From an uncultured Clostridia bacterium (GTDB lineage Bacteria; Bacillota; Clostridia; Oscillospirales; Ruminococcaceae), in NCBI GenBank assembly GCA_947625125.1, contig CANQNF010000003.1, positions 85,064 to 149,063 on the forward strand: a DNA stretch of 64,000 bases, read 5' to 3'. How positions within the stretch are numbered: the first letter of the stretch is position 1; every line of letters starts with the position of its first letter. The notes beneath the pieces are model-generated. The model was not told where the DNA came from. It saw only the letters and a list, made by a program, of their open reading frames with translations, and did not search any database. Shown here in pieces: positions 33,947 to 42,285 of the stretch. The position numbers were made by a program, and so were the translations under genes.

Positions 33947-34818
33947 ATTGCAGCCTCTGTCCGAGAAAATGCCGAGCAGACCGCACGAAAAGCGTCGGCT
34001 TCTGCGGCCAGAGCGATAAAATAAAAATAGCGAGGGTCGGGCTTCATATGTGGGAGGAGCCGCCTATCTCGGGAAAAAACGGCTCGGGCGCAGTGTTCTT
34101 TTCGGGATGCACGTTAAAATGCGTATTCTGCCAAAATTATGAAATATCGCAGTGCGGAAAAGGCTACTATGTGACCGAAAACGAGCTTGCCGACGAGTTT
34201 TTAAGGCTTCGGGATATGGGCGCAGAGAATATAAATCTTGTCTCCCCCACCCCGTTTCTGCCGTCCGTTATAAACGTCCTCGACAGGGTAAAGCACAGGC
34301 TCGGAATACCTATAGTCATGAACTCCGGCGGATACGAGCGCGTTGAAACGGTCCGTGCGCTAAAGGGGTATATCGACGTTTATCTGCCGGATTTAAAATA
34401 CTTTTCCGGGGAGCTGTCCTTAAAATACTCGGGCGCTTCGGACTATTTTGAGAATGCGATAAAGGCTGTCAGAGAGATGGCCGACCAGGTCGGAAAACCT
34501 GTCTTTGACAGCAAAGGAATGATAAAAAGTGGCGTTATAGTTCGGCATCTTGTCCTGCCCGGGTCGAGGGCAGATTCGATAGCCGTGATGGACGCCCTCG
34601 GCGGGAATTTCTCAAAGGACGAGATCCTTGTGAGCATAATGAGGCAGTACGCCCCCGTTTATAAAGCGTTTGAATTTAAGGCTCTGAGCCGAAAAGTCTC
34701 GACGTTTGAATATAACAGCGTTGTGAGCGCTGCCGAAAAATACGGCTTCGACGGTTTTACACAGGACGCCGACTCGGCAGATTGCTCATACACTCCGGAA
34801 TTTTACAGTGTAAAATAA
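33925..34818 (+). CDS. Radical SAM protein, PflA-like
   Basis: Radical SAM enzyme of 297 residues. The cluster motif CTLKCVFC (CX3CX2C) follows an N-terminal four-cysteine segment (CSLCPRKCRADRTKSVGFC). This is the arrangement in the pyruvate formate-lyase-activase-like proteins often annotated as YfkA/AmmeMemoRadiSam relatives. FSGCTLKC, NSGGYERVETV and VYLPDLKYFSGE fit that group. The physiological substrate is unknown. It starts inside the last codons of ispE (ATG 33925 or 33931), implying coupling. A terminator follows. Confidence 0.85.
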   Translation: MHMQDYLNCSLCPRKCRADRTKSVGFCGQSDKIKIARVGLHMWEEPPISGKNGSGAVFFSGCTLKCVFCQNYEISQCGKGYYVTENELADEFLRLRDMGAENINLVSPTPFLPSVINVLDRVKHRLGIPIVMNSGGYERVETVRALKGYIDVYLPDLKYFSGELSLKYSGASDYFENAIKAVREMADQVGKPVFDSKGMIKSGVIVRHLVLPGSRADSIAVMDALGGNFSKDEILVSIMRQYAPVYKAFEFKALSRKVSTFEYNSVVSAAEKYGFDGFTQDADSADCSYTPEFYSVK

Positions 34819-34822
34819 TATA

Positions 34823-34847
34823 TCCCCGGATTGAACCGGGGATTTTT
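34823..34847 (+). terminator. Terminator of lrp...radical SAM operon
   Basis: TCCCCGG/CCGGGGA with a five-base loop is followed by TTTTT, directly after the radical SAM stop. Confidence 0.85.
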
Positions 34848-34858
34848 CATGCATAAAA

Positions 34859-35269
34859 TCAAGATTTATGGCCGAAAAGTCTTGCGAGCGGGTCGAGGAT
34901 GGAGGCAAGCTCTTCGATGGATTTATTCAGACTCTTGATGTCGATCTCATTTACCTTGCTGAGGGCGCTGTTTACCGAGTCGGTGTTGTCGACGATGACT
35001 CCGTTGAAGTTTGAGACCATTTCGTCTATCTCCTCCAAGGATTTCTGTGCGGAAACTGCGACGTTTTCGGCCTCGGTGAGGGTAGTGTTGACCTTTTCAA
35101 GGGTGTTTGCGGCAAGCGGTACAAAGACGGAAAGCGCTATGATAAACGCTATCACGAGGCATACCATGGCGGTGGCGGATATCCTGCCGGATTTTGCCTC
35201 CTTGCGCTGTCCCTTTGCAATTTCGATGAGCAGGTCGCGCTCACTTAGATTTTCAAGATTTTTAGCCAT
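34859..35269 (-). CDS. Membrane-anchored coiled-coil protein of unknown function
   Basis: Protein of 136 residues with a cytoplasmic N-terminus (about 1-30), one membrane segment (about 32-54, MVCLVIAFIIALSVFVP) and a C-terminal helical region. That region has heptad-like spacing (LEKVNTTLTEAENVAVSAQ, IKSLNKSIEELASIL) and resembles the helical segments of chemoreceptors or DUF948-like proteins. No enzymatic motif is present. It is a single gene with its own perfect promoter, convergent with the radical SAM operon. Confidence 0.75.
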   Translation of the reverse strand: MAKNLENLSERDLLIEIAKGQRKEAKSGRISATAMVCLVIAFIIALSVFVPLAANTLEKVNTTLTEAENVAVSAQKSLEEIDEMVSNFNGVIVDNTDSVNSALSKVNEIDIKSLNKSIEELASILDPLARLFGHKS

Positions 35270-35310
35270 AATTCATTCTCCTTAAAATTATTTCGCGATG
35301 TTACGGCTAA

Positions 35311-35339
35311 ATTATACCTCTTTAAACAGGACGTGTCAA
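35311..35339 (-). promoter_or_regulatory. Promoter of the coiled-coil membrane protein
   Basis: On the minus strand, TTGACA (35334-35339) and TATAAT (35311-35316) are spaced by 17 bp. Confidence 0.87.
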
Positions 35340-35411
35340 GCGACTCTTTGAAGGAATTTGCCGCCGATTTCATGTCCCATAAAATTTTCACTCTTCTATC
35401 ACACTAAAATC

Positions 35412-35440
35412 TTGAAATTCTCTTTATGATATGTTATAAT
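35412..35440 (+). promoter_or_regulatory. Promoter of the fused MacB-like ABC gene
   Basis: TTGAAA (35412-35417) and TATAAT (35435-35440) are spaced by 17 bp, 51 bases before the ATG. Confidence 0.82.
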
Positions 35441-35490
35441 ACACAAGATTTCTTTCATAAATTTATACAAAATACCAAGGGGGAGCGAAA

Positions 35491-38436
35491 ATGCTAAAGC
35501 TTGAAAATATTGTCAAGGACTATGACGCAGGCGGTGATAAGGTCAGAGCCCTTAACGGCATTTCAATAGAATTCAGGCAGTCGGAGTTCGTCGCGATTTT
35601 GGGACAATCGGGCTGCGGAAAAACCACGCTTTTGAACATCATAGGCGGCCTCGACCAGTACACCTCGGGAGACCTGTCCGTCAACCGAAAGAGCACCAAA
35701 AAATTCAAGGACTCGGATTGGGACTCCTACCGCAACCACTCTGTAGGTTTCGTATTCCAGAGCTATAACCTCATCCCCCACCAGACAGTCCTGCAAAATG
35801 TCGAGCTCGCGCTGACCCTCTCGGGAGTCGGAAAGTCCGAACGCCGCAAACGCGCTAAGGAAGCCTTGGAGCGCGTGGGGCTTGGAGACCAGCTCAGAAA
35901 AAAGCCTAATCAGATGTCCGGCGGGCAGATGCAGAGAGTCGCCATAGCAAGGGCCTTGGTAAACGACCCCGAGATTCTTTTGGCGGATGAGCCGACCGGA
36001 GCCCTCGACTCCCAGACCTCGGTCCAGATAATGGATATCCTCAAGGAGATCTCCAAGGATAAGCTTATTATAATGGTGACTCATAACCCCGAGCTTGCCG
36101 AAAAATATGCTTCAAGAACGGTAAGATTACTTGACGGCGAGATTCAAAACGACTCCGACCCCTACGACAGTTCGTCCGAAGCGCTTAATCGGACCGATGA
36201 GATACAAAGACCCGAAAAGTCAAGAAAGACCTCGATGTCGTTCTTTACGGCGCTATCGCTGTCGCTGAACAATCTTATGACCAAAAAGACAAGGACGATA
36301 CTCACGGCGTTTGCGGGCTCGATCGGTATTATCGGCATTGCGCTTATCCTCTCGGTGTCGACAGGCGTTCAGAATTACATCGACCGCGTTCAGGAGGACA
36401 CCCTTTCGAGCTACCCGATAACGATAAACGCCCAGGAGGTCGATATGACGGAACTTATGACCTCGCTTCGAGACACCGCAAACGGCAGCTTCGAAAGCGG
36501 GCATGAGCTCGACGCGGTTTATGAGTCGAAGATCATGTACGATATGATGAACTCTATAAACTCGATGGACGCCCAGGAAAACAACCTCGTCAAATTCAAG
36601 GAATACCTTGAAAGCGGCGACGATATTAAACAGTATTCCTCGGCGATAAGCTATGTCTACAGCAATCCCATGTCGGTATACACAAAAAACAAGGACGGCG
36701 ATATCGTAAAGTCGGATATTTTAGAGCTTATGAGCGGGATATATTCGATGATGGGATTTGAAACATCAAGCTCCGTTCTTTCCAATTTTATGCAGATAAA
36801 CGCCTGGCAGGAGATGCTCGAGGGCATCGACGGAGAGCCTGTAAACGAGGTCCTCAAAGAGCAGAACGAACTCGTAGCAGGGCGCTGGCCGGAAAATTAC
36901 GACGAGGTAGTAGTCGTCATCAGCGAGCGCAACGAGCTTTCGGATATGATGCTCTATGCTTTGGGTCTTAAGACGATGGACGAGATACAAGACGCCATGA
37001 AAGCCGCCGCAAACCAGGAGAAAATAGACACCTCCGAGTTCGGCAGCTGGAGCTACGATGATATAATGAACCTTGATTTCAGGGTCATTCTCGACTGCGA
37101 CCGCTTCCAGAAATCCGGGGACGCATACACCGACGTGTCCGAGACCGACACGGGTCTTGAATACCTGTTTGATTCTGATAAGGCGATAAAATTGAAAGTC
37201 GTCGGCATCATCAAGCCGAGTGAAAACGCCGTCGCCAACTTCTTAAACGGCGCTATCGCCTACCCGGCTTCCCTGACAAGGGAGATAATCAGGCGCACAA
37301 ACGAGAGCGAAATAATCAAGGCCCAGGAGGAGAACCCCGATATAGACGTTATCTCGGGACTTAAATTCAAAGTCGAGGGCGAAGAGCCGGATGAAGCCGA
37401 AATCAAGGCTTCCGTCGACGAATGGATAAGCGCTCAGGGCGTTGCGGAAAAATCTGCGCTTTATACCGAGCTCGCTTCTATACCCACCGAGGAATATATT
37501 GCGGCGACAGTGGCACAGTACCGCCAGACCCTTGACGACGCTTCTATAGACAATATGCTCATGCAGGCGTTCGTCTCGCAGACTCAGATGGACGAACAGA
37601 CGGTGCTTGACTACATCAAAAACATGGACGCCGAAACCAAAGAGGGCTATGTTCAGCAGGTACTGGCAGCGACTGTTACTCAGCAGTATGCCGAGGGAAT
37701 ACAGGCTCAGATGGGCGCCATGACTCAGGAACAGACCGCAGCGCTTCTTGATTCTGCCGAGATAACTCCAGAACAGTATCAGTATATTTTTGAGAATCAT
37801 CTGCCGTCTACGCGCTCTGATTCTACTTATGAGGAAAACATGGATAAGCTCGGACAAGTGGACCTCGATTCGCCGTCGTCCATCTACATCTACGCTTCAA
37901 CGTTTGAAAACAAGGACTTCATCTCAGACGCCATCACCGCATACAATGACGCGGTCGACGAGGCCGACCAGATAGTCTACACCGACTATGTGAAGCTTCT
38001 GATGAGCTCGGTAACGACGATAATTTCGGCGATAAGCTATGTTTTGATAGCGTTCGTCGCCATATCGCTCGTCGTCAGTTCCATCATGATAGGCATTATC
38101 ACCTATATCTCTGTGCTCGAAAGAACAAAGGAGATCGGCATACTTCGTTCTGTCGGAGCCTCCAAAAAGGACGTTTCGAGGGTGTTCAACGCCGAGACCC
38201 TTATCGTGGGATTTGTGGCTGGCGCGCTCGGTATCGGCATAACGCTTCTGTTCCTCCTGCCGATAAACATGATACTTCATCATCTCACCGGCATAGACAA
38301 TCTTTCGGCAACGCTTCCCGTAGCGGGAGCCGTGATACTTGTGGTCATAAGCATGGCGCTTACGCTCATAGCGGGACTTATCCCCTCGGGAATAGCCGCC
38401 AAGAAAGACCCGGTCGAAGCTCTGAGGACCGAATAA
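35491..38436 (+). CDS. Fused ABC ATPase-FtsX-type permease (MacB-like)
   Basis: Protein of 981 residues joining an ATPase and a type VII (MacB/FtsX) permease. The ATPase is at 1-225: GQSGCGKTT, LSGG-type MSGGQMQR, ILLADEPTGALD and VTHNPE. The first membrane segment is at about 268-290. A very large outer domain of about 550 residues follows, with Gln/Ala/Asp-rich helical parts. Three C-terminal membrane segments include ISVLERTKEIGILRSVGASK. Such proteins act as mechanotransmission pumps for lipoprotein or peptide substrates, often antibiotic peptides in Firmicutes. It is a single gene with promoter and terminator; no two-component system is adjacent. Confidence 0.9.
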   Translation: MLKLENIVKDYDAGGDKVRALNGISIEFRQSEFVAILGQSGCGKTTLLNIIGGLDQYTSGDLSVNRKSTKKFKDSDWDSYRNHSVGFVFQSYNLIPHQTVLQNVELALTLSGVGKSERRKRAKEALERVGLGDQLRKKPNQMSGGQMQRVAIARALVNDPEILLADEPTGALDSQTSVQIMDILKEISKDKLIIMVTHNPELAEKYASRTVRLLDGEIQNDSDPYDSSSEALNRTDEIQRPEKSRKTSMSFFTALSLSLNNLMTKKTRTILTAFAGSIGIIGIALILSVSTGVQNYIDRVQEDTLSSYPITINAQEVDMTELMTSLRDTANGSFESGHELDAVYESKIMYDMMNSINSMDAQENNLVKFKEYLESGDDIKQYSSAISYVYSNPMSVYTKNKDGDIVKSDILELMSGIYSMMGFETSSSVLSNFMQINAWQEMLEGIDGEPVNEVLKEQNELVAGRWPENYDEVVVVISERNELSDMMLYALGLKTMDEIQDAMKAAANQEKIDTSEFGSWSYDDIMNLDFRVILDCDRFQKSGDAYTDVSETDTGLEYLFDSDKAIKLKVVGIIKPSENAVANFLNGAIAYPASLTREIIRRTNESEIIKAQEENPDIDVISGLKFKVEGEEPDEAEIKASVDEWISAQGVAEKSALYTELASIPTEEYIAATVAQYRQTLDDASIDNMLMQAFVSQTQMDEQTVLDYIKNMDAETKEGYVQQVLAATVTQQYAEGIQAQMGAMTQEQTAALLDSAEITPEQYQYIFENHLPSTRSDSTYEENMDKLGQVDLDSPSSIYIYASTFENKDFISDAITAYNDAVDEADQIVYTDYVKLLMSSVTTIISAISYVLIAFVAISLVVSSIMIGIITYISVLERTKEIGILRSVGASKKDVSRVFNAETLIVGFVAGALGIGITLLFLLPINMILHHLTGIDNLSATLPVAGAVILVVISMALTLIAGLIPSGIAAKKDPVEALRTE

Positions 38437-38452
38437 AACATGCATTAAAAAT

Positions 38453-38485
38453 CCCCTTACCGGTTTTCGGCAAGGGGTATTTTTT
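38453..38485. terminator. Bidirectional terminator
   Basis: CCCCTT.CCG/CGG.AAGGGG is followed by TATTTTTT on the plus strand and by ATTTTTAA on the minus strand. It separates the convergent fused ABC gene and the exporter gene at 38489. Confidence 0.85.
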
Positions 38486-38488
38486 GGT

Positions 38489-40312
38489 TCAGGCCTCTGC
38501 GCCCTCGAACTGTGCGCGATAGAGCTGATAATAAAAGCCTTTTTCGGACATAAGCGTTTCGTGAGTCCCCTGCTCCACCACCTCGCCGCCTCTCATCACA
38601 AGAATGTTGTCGGCGGACTGTATCGTTGAAAGACGGTGAGCAATGACGAAACAAGTCTTTCCTTTCATAAGCTCTCTCATCGCCGCCTGGATTTGCTGCT
38701 CGGTTCGGGTGTCGACGTTTGAGGTCGCCTCGTCAAGTATCAGCATATGCGCGTCAAGAAGCATCGCACGGGCTATCGTCATGAGCTGCTTCTGACCTTT
38801 GGATATGGATGTGCCGTTGTCGGATAAAACGGTGTCGTAGCCCTCGGGGAGCTTGGATATGTAGGAGTGGATTTTTGCCGCCTTAGCGGCCTTTACAACG
38901 TCCTCAAGCTTGGCGTCAGGCTTTCCGTAGGCGATATTATCATAGACAGTGCCGTGGAAAAGCCATGTGTCCTGCAAGACCATAGTGTATGCTCTTCTTA
39001 AAGAGTCGCGGGTGAGGGTCCTCACGTCCTTGCCGTCAACAAGAACGGCCCCCGAATTTACATCGTAAAAGCGCATGAGAAGATTTATGATAGTGGTTTT
39101 GCCGGCGCCGGTCGGGCCAACGATAGCCGTGAGCGAGCCGGGCTTTGCAAGCATCGAAAAGTCCTTTATTATGGGCTTATCAGGCTCATACGAGAAGCCG
39201 ACGTGCTTAAGCTCCACCTGACCCTTGACATCGGATAAAACAGTAGCTTCATAAGAATCCGCAGGCTCGGGCTCTGCGTCTATAAGGCCGAATACCCTCT
39301 CGGCGGCCGCAAAGGCTGACTGGAGCTCGGCGATTATGTTTGCCACCTCGTTTATCGGGCCGGAGAATTTTCGGGAATACTGAACAAAGCTTGAGAGGTC
39401 TCCAAGGAGTAGTCTCTTGCCCCAGAAGCTCTGCCACCATCCTGCAAAGCCTCCGACGGCTGCCGCAGCCGCAGGAGCGTTTGCGCCTTTCATGAACAAA
39501 AGCGCGCCGAAAACGCAGACAAGGGTCAGGGAGATGTTATTTATAAACATTACGCAGGGGCCGGTGACCGTGCCGTTGGCCTCGGCCTCGGTGTATGCGT
39601 CGACGGCGATTTTATTTTTCTCGTCGAATCTTTCGAGCACCGCCGCCTCACGTCCGTAGGCCTTAACGGTCTTTTGTCCGGATATCATCTCCTCGACGTA
39701 GCCGTTCAGCTCACCCAATTTCTTGCTTCGGTTTCTGAACATTGGCCTCACGCGGTTTGCAAGCCATCTCGTAAAAACAGCCGTGGCGGGCACTGTGAAA
39801 ATAAAAATCAAAACAAGCTTAGGGGCAATTGAAATCATCATGCCGAAAGAGACCGAGACCGTTACAACCGACTGCAAGATCTGCAAAAGATCGTTTGAAA
39901 GGGACTGATTCACGGTGTCGACGTCGTAGGTGACGACGGAAATTATATTGCCCGTCTGGAAGCGGTCGAAAAACGAAACGGGAAGCCGTGACAGGCTCTC
40001 GAAGATGTCATGCCTCATCTGGCGGGCTATTTTTTTCGACATCCTTATCATCACAGCGTTGAGAAGATAGGTGAGCAGAGCCGAGAGGATGTAGAAAATG
40101 CACATTAAGATGACGCAGCGGTAAATCGTCGCAAAGTCCATTTCCGAGGTGTCCTCGCCGAGCTTTATAGCGTTGATGGCCTGCCCCGAAAGCTTAGGAC
40201 CGTAAAGCGCAAAAAGCGAGCTTGACAGCGAAAGAATAAGCGCTAAGACAAGCAAAAGTCTGTTTCGGCCGAGGTAGTGCCATAGCCTCAGAAGAAGTGA
40301 TTTTCGGTTCAT
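38489..40312 (-). CDS. ABC exporter half-transporter (canonical partner)
   Basis: Multidrug-type ABC half-transporter, 607 residues. It has six membrane segments in the first 330 residues and an ATPase domain with Walker A GPTGAGKTT, signature ISKGQKQLMTIARA (a variant of LSGGQ), Walker B MLILDEATSNVD with the catalytic Glu, and H-loop VIAHRLSTI. An Ala-rich insertion lies near residues 270-285 (KGANAPAAAAAVGG). It is paired with the upstream exporter gene, 55 bases away, and likely forms a heterodimer with it. Confidence 0.92.
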   Translation of the reverse strand: MNRKSLLLRLWHYLGRNRLLLVLALILSLSSSLFALYGPKLSGQAINAIKLGEDTSEMDFATIYRCVILMCIFYILSALLTYLLNAVMIRMSKKIARQMRHDIFESLSRLPVSFFDRFQTGNIISVVTYDVDTVNQSLSNDLLQILQSVVTVSVSFGMMISIAPKLVLIFIFTVPATAVFTRWLANRVRPMFRNRSKKLGELNGYVEEMISGQKTVKAYGREAAVLERFDEKNKIAVDAYTEAEANGTVTGPCVMFINNISLTLVCVFGALLFMKGANAPAAAAAVGGFAGWWQSFWGKRLLLGDLSSFVQYSRKFSGPINEVANIIAELQSAFAAAERVFGLIDAEPEPADSYEATVLSDVKGQVELKHVGFSYEPDKPIIKDFSMLAKPGSLTAIVGPTGAGKTTIINLLMRFYDVNSGAVLVDGKDVRTLTRDSLRRAYTMVLQDTWLFHGTVYDNIAYGKPDAKLEDVVKAAKAAKIHSYISKLPEGYDTVLSDNGTSISKGQKQLMTIARAMLLDAHMLILDEATSNVDTRTEQQIQAAMRELMKGKTCFVIAHRLSTIQSADNILVMRGGEVVEQGTHETLMSEKGFYYQLYRAQFEGAEA

Positions 40313-40367
40313 AAGTCATCCCCCGCAATCAGAAAAAACGGATATAAATAAGAAGTTTGAAAGAGAT

Positions 40368-42092
40368 TTATTCGGCTAAGCCCATCTGCTGTTCGGCGAT
40401 AATTCTGTACTCGTCGCAGCTTTTCATCAGCTCGTCGTGCGTGCCGAGGCCGATGGCCTTGCCGTCCGATAAAACGAGAATTTTCGTGCAGCCACGAATG
40501 GAGCTGACCCTTTGGGCAATGGTGACAGAGGTCACGTCCTTAAAGCTTCGGTGCAGAGCCTTTCTCAGCTCGGCGTCGGTCCTGTAGTCGAGAGCAGACG
40601 AGGAGTCGTCAAGGATCAATATTTCGGGATTTCCGGCAAGCGCTCTTGCTATAAGCAGGCGCTGCTTCTGACCTCCGGAGAGGTTGTTGCCCCTGACGGC
40701 AACGCCGGAATCCATGCCTCCGCGGTCTCGGATGAAGTCCTCGGCCTGGGACGTCCTGGCGGCGTTATCTACGGATTCGGGAGATATGTCCCGGAAGAAG
40801 CGTATGTTGTCGCCGACGGTGCCCTCCATTATAAAGTCGTTTTGGAACGCAGCCCCGAACATCGAGGTAAGCTCATCCCTCGGAATGGTCTTGACGTTTC
40901 GGCCGTTTATGAGAATCTCTCCATCGCTCACATCGTAAAATCTCATCAAAAGAGAAATTACTGTAGTTTTGCCCGAGCCTGTCTCGCCCAAAATTCCGAG
41001 GCTCTCTCCCCTGCCGAGGCTGAAGCTGATGTTCTCAAGGGCGTTTCCGGCGCCGGTATAGGAGAAGCTGACGTTTTTGAATTCAATGTGAGGCAGGTTT
41101 TCGGCATGGATTTCTTTTTTATTTTCTTCCACAAGCAGATCTTCGGGCATGGCGAGGACTTCGGCGACTCTGTGGGCGCTCGCTTCGCCCTTTGACCACA
41201 TGACGAAAATTCTTGTAATGCCGAGCATGGCGTTTAAAATCATGACAAAATACTGCAAAAACGCGATTATAACCCCGGATTGGGTATTTCCGTCGGCAAC
41301 TCTCCATGCTCCCACAAGAACAACAAGAGTAAGCCCGAGGTTTAAAACCAAGGACGTCGATGGGTTTGTGGCGGCGGTTATAAGCCCGGCCTTTTGGTCT
41401 ATAGCGGTCAGTTCGTCGTTTACTCCGCCGAAGAGCTCTTTTTCATACTCGGTTTTGGACAGCGCTTTTATGACCCTTACGCCGGTGATGTTTTCCTGTA
41501 AAATTCTGACGACCCTATCGAGGATATTCTGCTCCTCTTTATATAGAGGCACCGAGCGCTTTGTCACGACGTAAACGATTATACCGATAAGCGGCAGAAG
41601 CATGACAAGAATAAGCGCAAGGGCCGGGTCCATCGTGAGGGTCATGACAACTCCGCCCAAAAGCAGGATAGGCGCACGGATGCCGAGGCGCTGAACGCGG
41701 GCAAGAAGCTGATTTACGTTATATGTATCGCTTGTCAGCCGGCTCTCAGCTGACGGAACGGTGAGACGGTCGAGCTGTCCCGATGAAAGTCTCTCGAGCC
41801 TGTCAAAAAGGTCGTAACGAAGCTTGCGGGTGATTTTTCCCGAGCTTATCGCGGACATTCGGTTGGCGATAATGTTGCACAAAAGCGCTCCGACTGCGCA
41901 AAACAGCATGAGACCGCCGTAGAGAAAGATCATCCGCGAGACCCCCGACGGCACGACGTCGTCGAGGATAGTTTCCATAAAATAGGGAATAAATAACTCC
42001 AACACCGCGCCTGCGAGCTTAATAAAGACGGTCAGGGCGATGTATGGAGCGTATGGGAGAATGTATTTAGATATTTTTTCCATTTTTGGCAC
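40368..42092 (-). CDS. ABC exporter half-transporter (degenerate-site partner)
   Basis: Half-transporter of 574 residues, upstream partner of the gene at 38489. Its ATPase has Walker A GETGSGKTT and signature NLSGGQKQRLLIARAL. However, Walker B ends ILILDDSSSALD, with Asp in place of the catalytic Glu, and the H-loop reads TIAQRVSSI, with Gln for His. One degenerate ATPase site is characteristic of heterodimeric exporters such as BmrCD and TM287/288. The substrate is unknown; multidrug or peptide export is likely. Confidence 0.92.
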   Translation of the reverse strand: MPKMEKISKYILPYAPYIALTVFIKLAGAVLELFIPYFMETILDDVVPSGVSRMIFLYGGLMLFCAVGALLCNIIANRMSAISSGKITRKLRYDLFDRLERLSSGQLDRLTVPSAESRLTSDTYNVNQLLARVQRLGIRAPILLLGGVVMTLTMDPALALILVMLLPLIGIIVYVVTKRSVPLYKEEQNILDRVVRILQENITGVRVIKALSKTEYEKELFGGVNDELTAIDQKAGLITAATNPSTSLVLNLGLTLVVLVGAWRVADGNTQSGVIIAFLQYFVMILNAMLGITRIFVMWSKGEASAHRVAEVLAMPEDLLVEENKKEIHAENLPHIEFKNVSFSYTGAGNALENISFSLGRGESLGILGETGSGKTTVISLLMRFYDVSDGEILINGRNVKTIPRDELTSMFGAAFQNDFIMEGTVGDNIRFFRDISPESVDNAARTSQAEDFIRDRGGMDSGVAVRGNNLSGGQKQRLLIARALAGNPEILILDDSSSALDYRTDAELRKALHRSFKDVTSVTIAQRVSSIRGCTKILVLSDGKAIGLGTHDELMKSCDEYRIIAEQQMGLAE

Positions 42093-42123
42093 CTATCGAA
42101 GCGGTCTGTGAGTCTACCCGAAA

Positions 42124-42152
42124 ATTGTACCACATTTCTTTGAAAAATGCAA
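42124..42152 (-). promoter_or_regulatory. Promoter of the asymmetric ABC exporter pair
   Basis: On the minus strand, TTGCAT (42147-42152) and TACAAT (42124-42129) are spaced by 17 bp. Confidence 0.75.
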
Positions 42153-42160
42153 GGGCGTAA

Positions 42161-42218
42161 AGAAAACAGAGATCAGAAATCAGATGACAGAATTTCATAG
42201 TGTCGCCTGCGGCGGCAA
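42161..42218. repeat. Dispersed repeat copy (inverted relative to 3174-3230)
   Basis: GAAAACAGAG, repeated TCAGA triplets, CAGAATTTCA and a GTCGCC...GGCG hairpin reproduce, in inverse orientation, the unit at 3174-3230 before lepA. It lies in a gene-free gap between the ABC exporter promoter and the pnp terminator. Confidence 0.72.
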
Positions 42219-42236
42219 TATAAAAAATTCCGTACT

Positions 42237-42282
42237 AAAAAATCGCCCGCCCGGGACGTGCTCGGACGGGTGACGATTTTTT
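42237..42282 (-). terminator. Terminator of pnp
   Basis: A long hairpin AAAAAATCG..CCGCCCG / CGGACGGG..CGATTTTTT lies just after the pnp stop. It is symmetric enough to act in both directions. Confidence 0.82.
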
Positions 42283-42285
42283 AAA

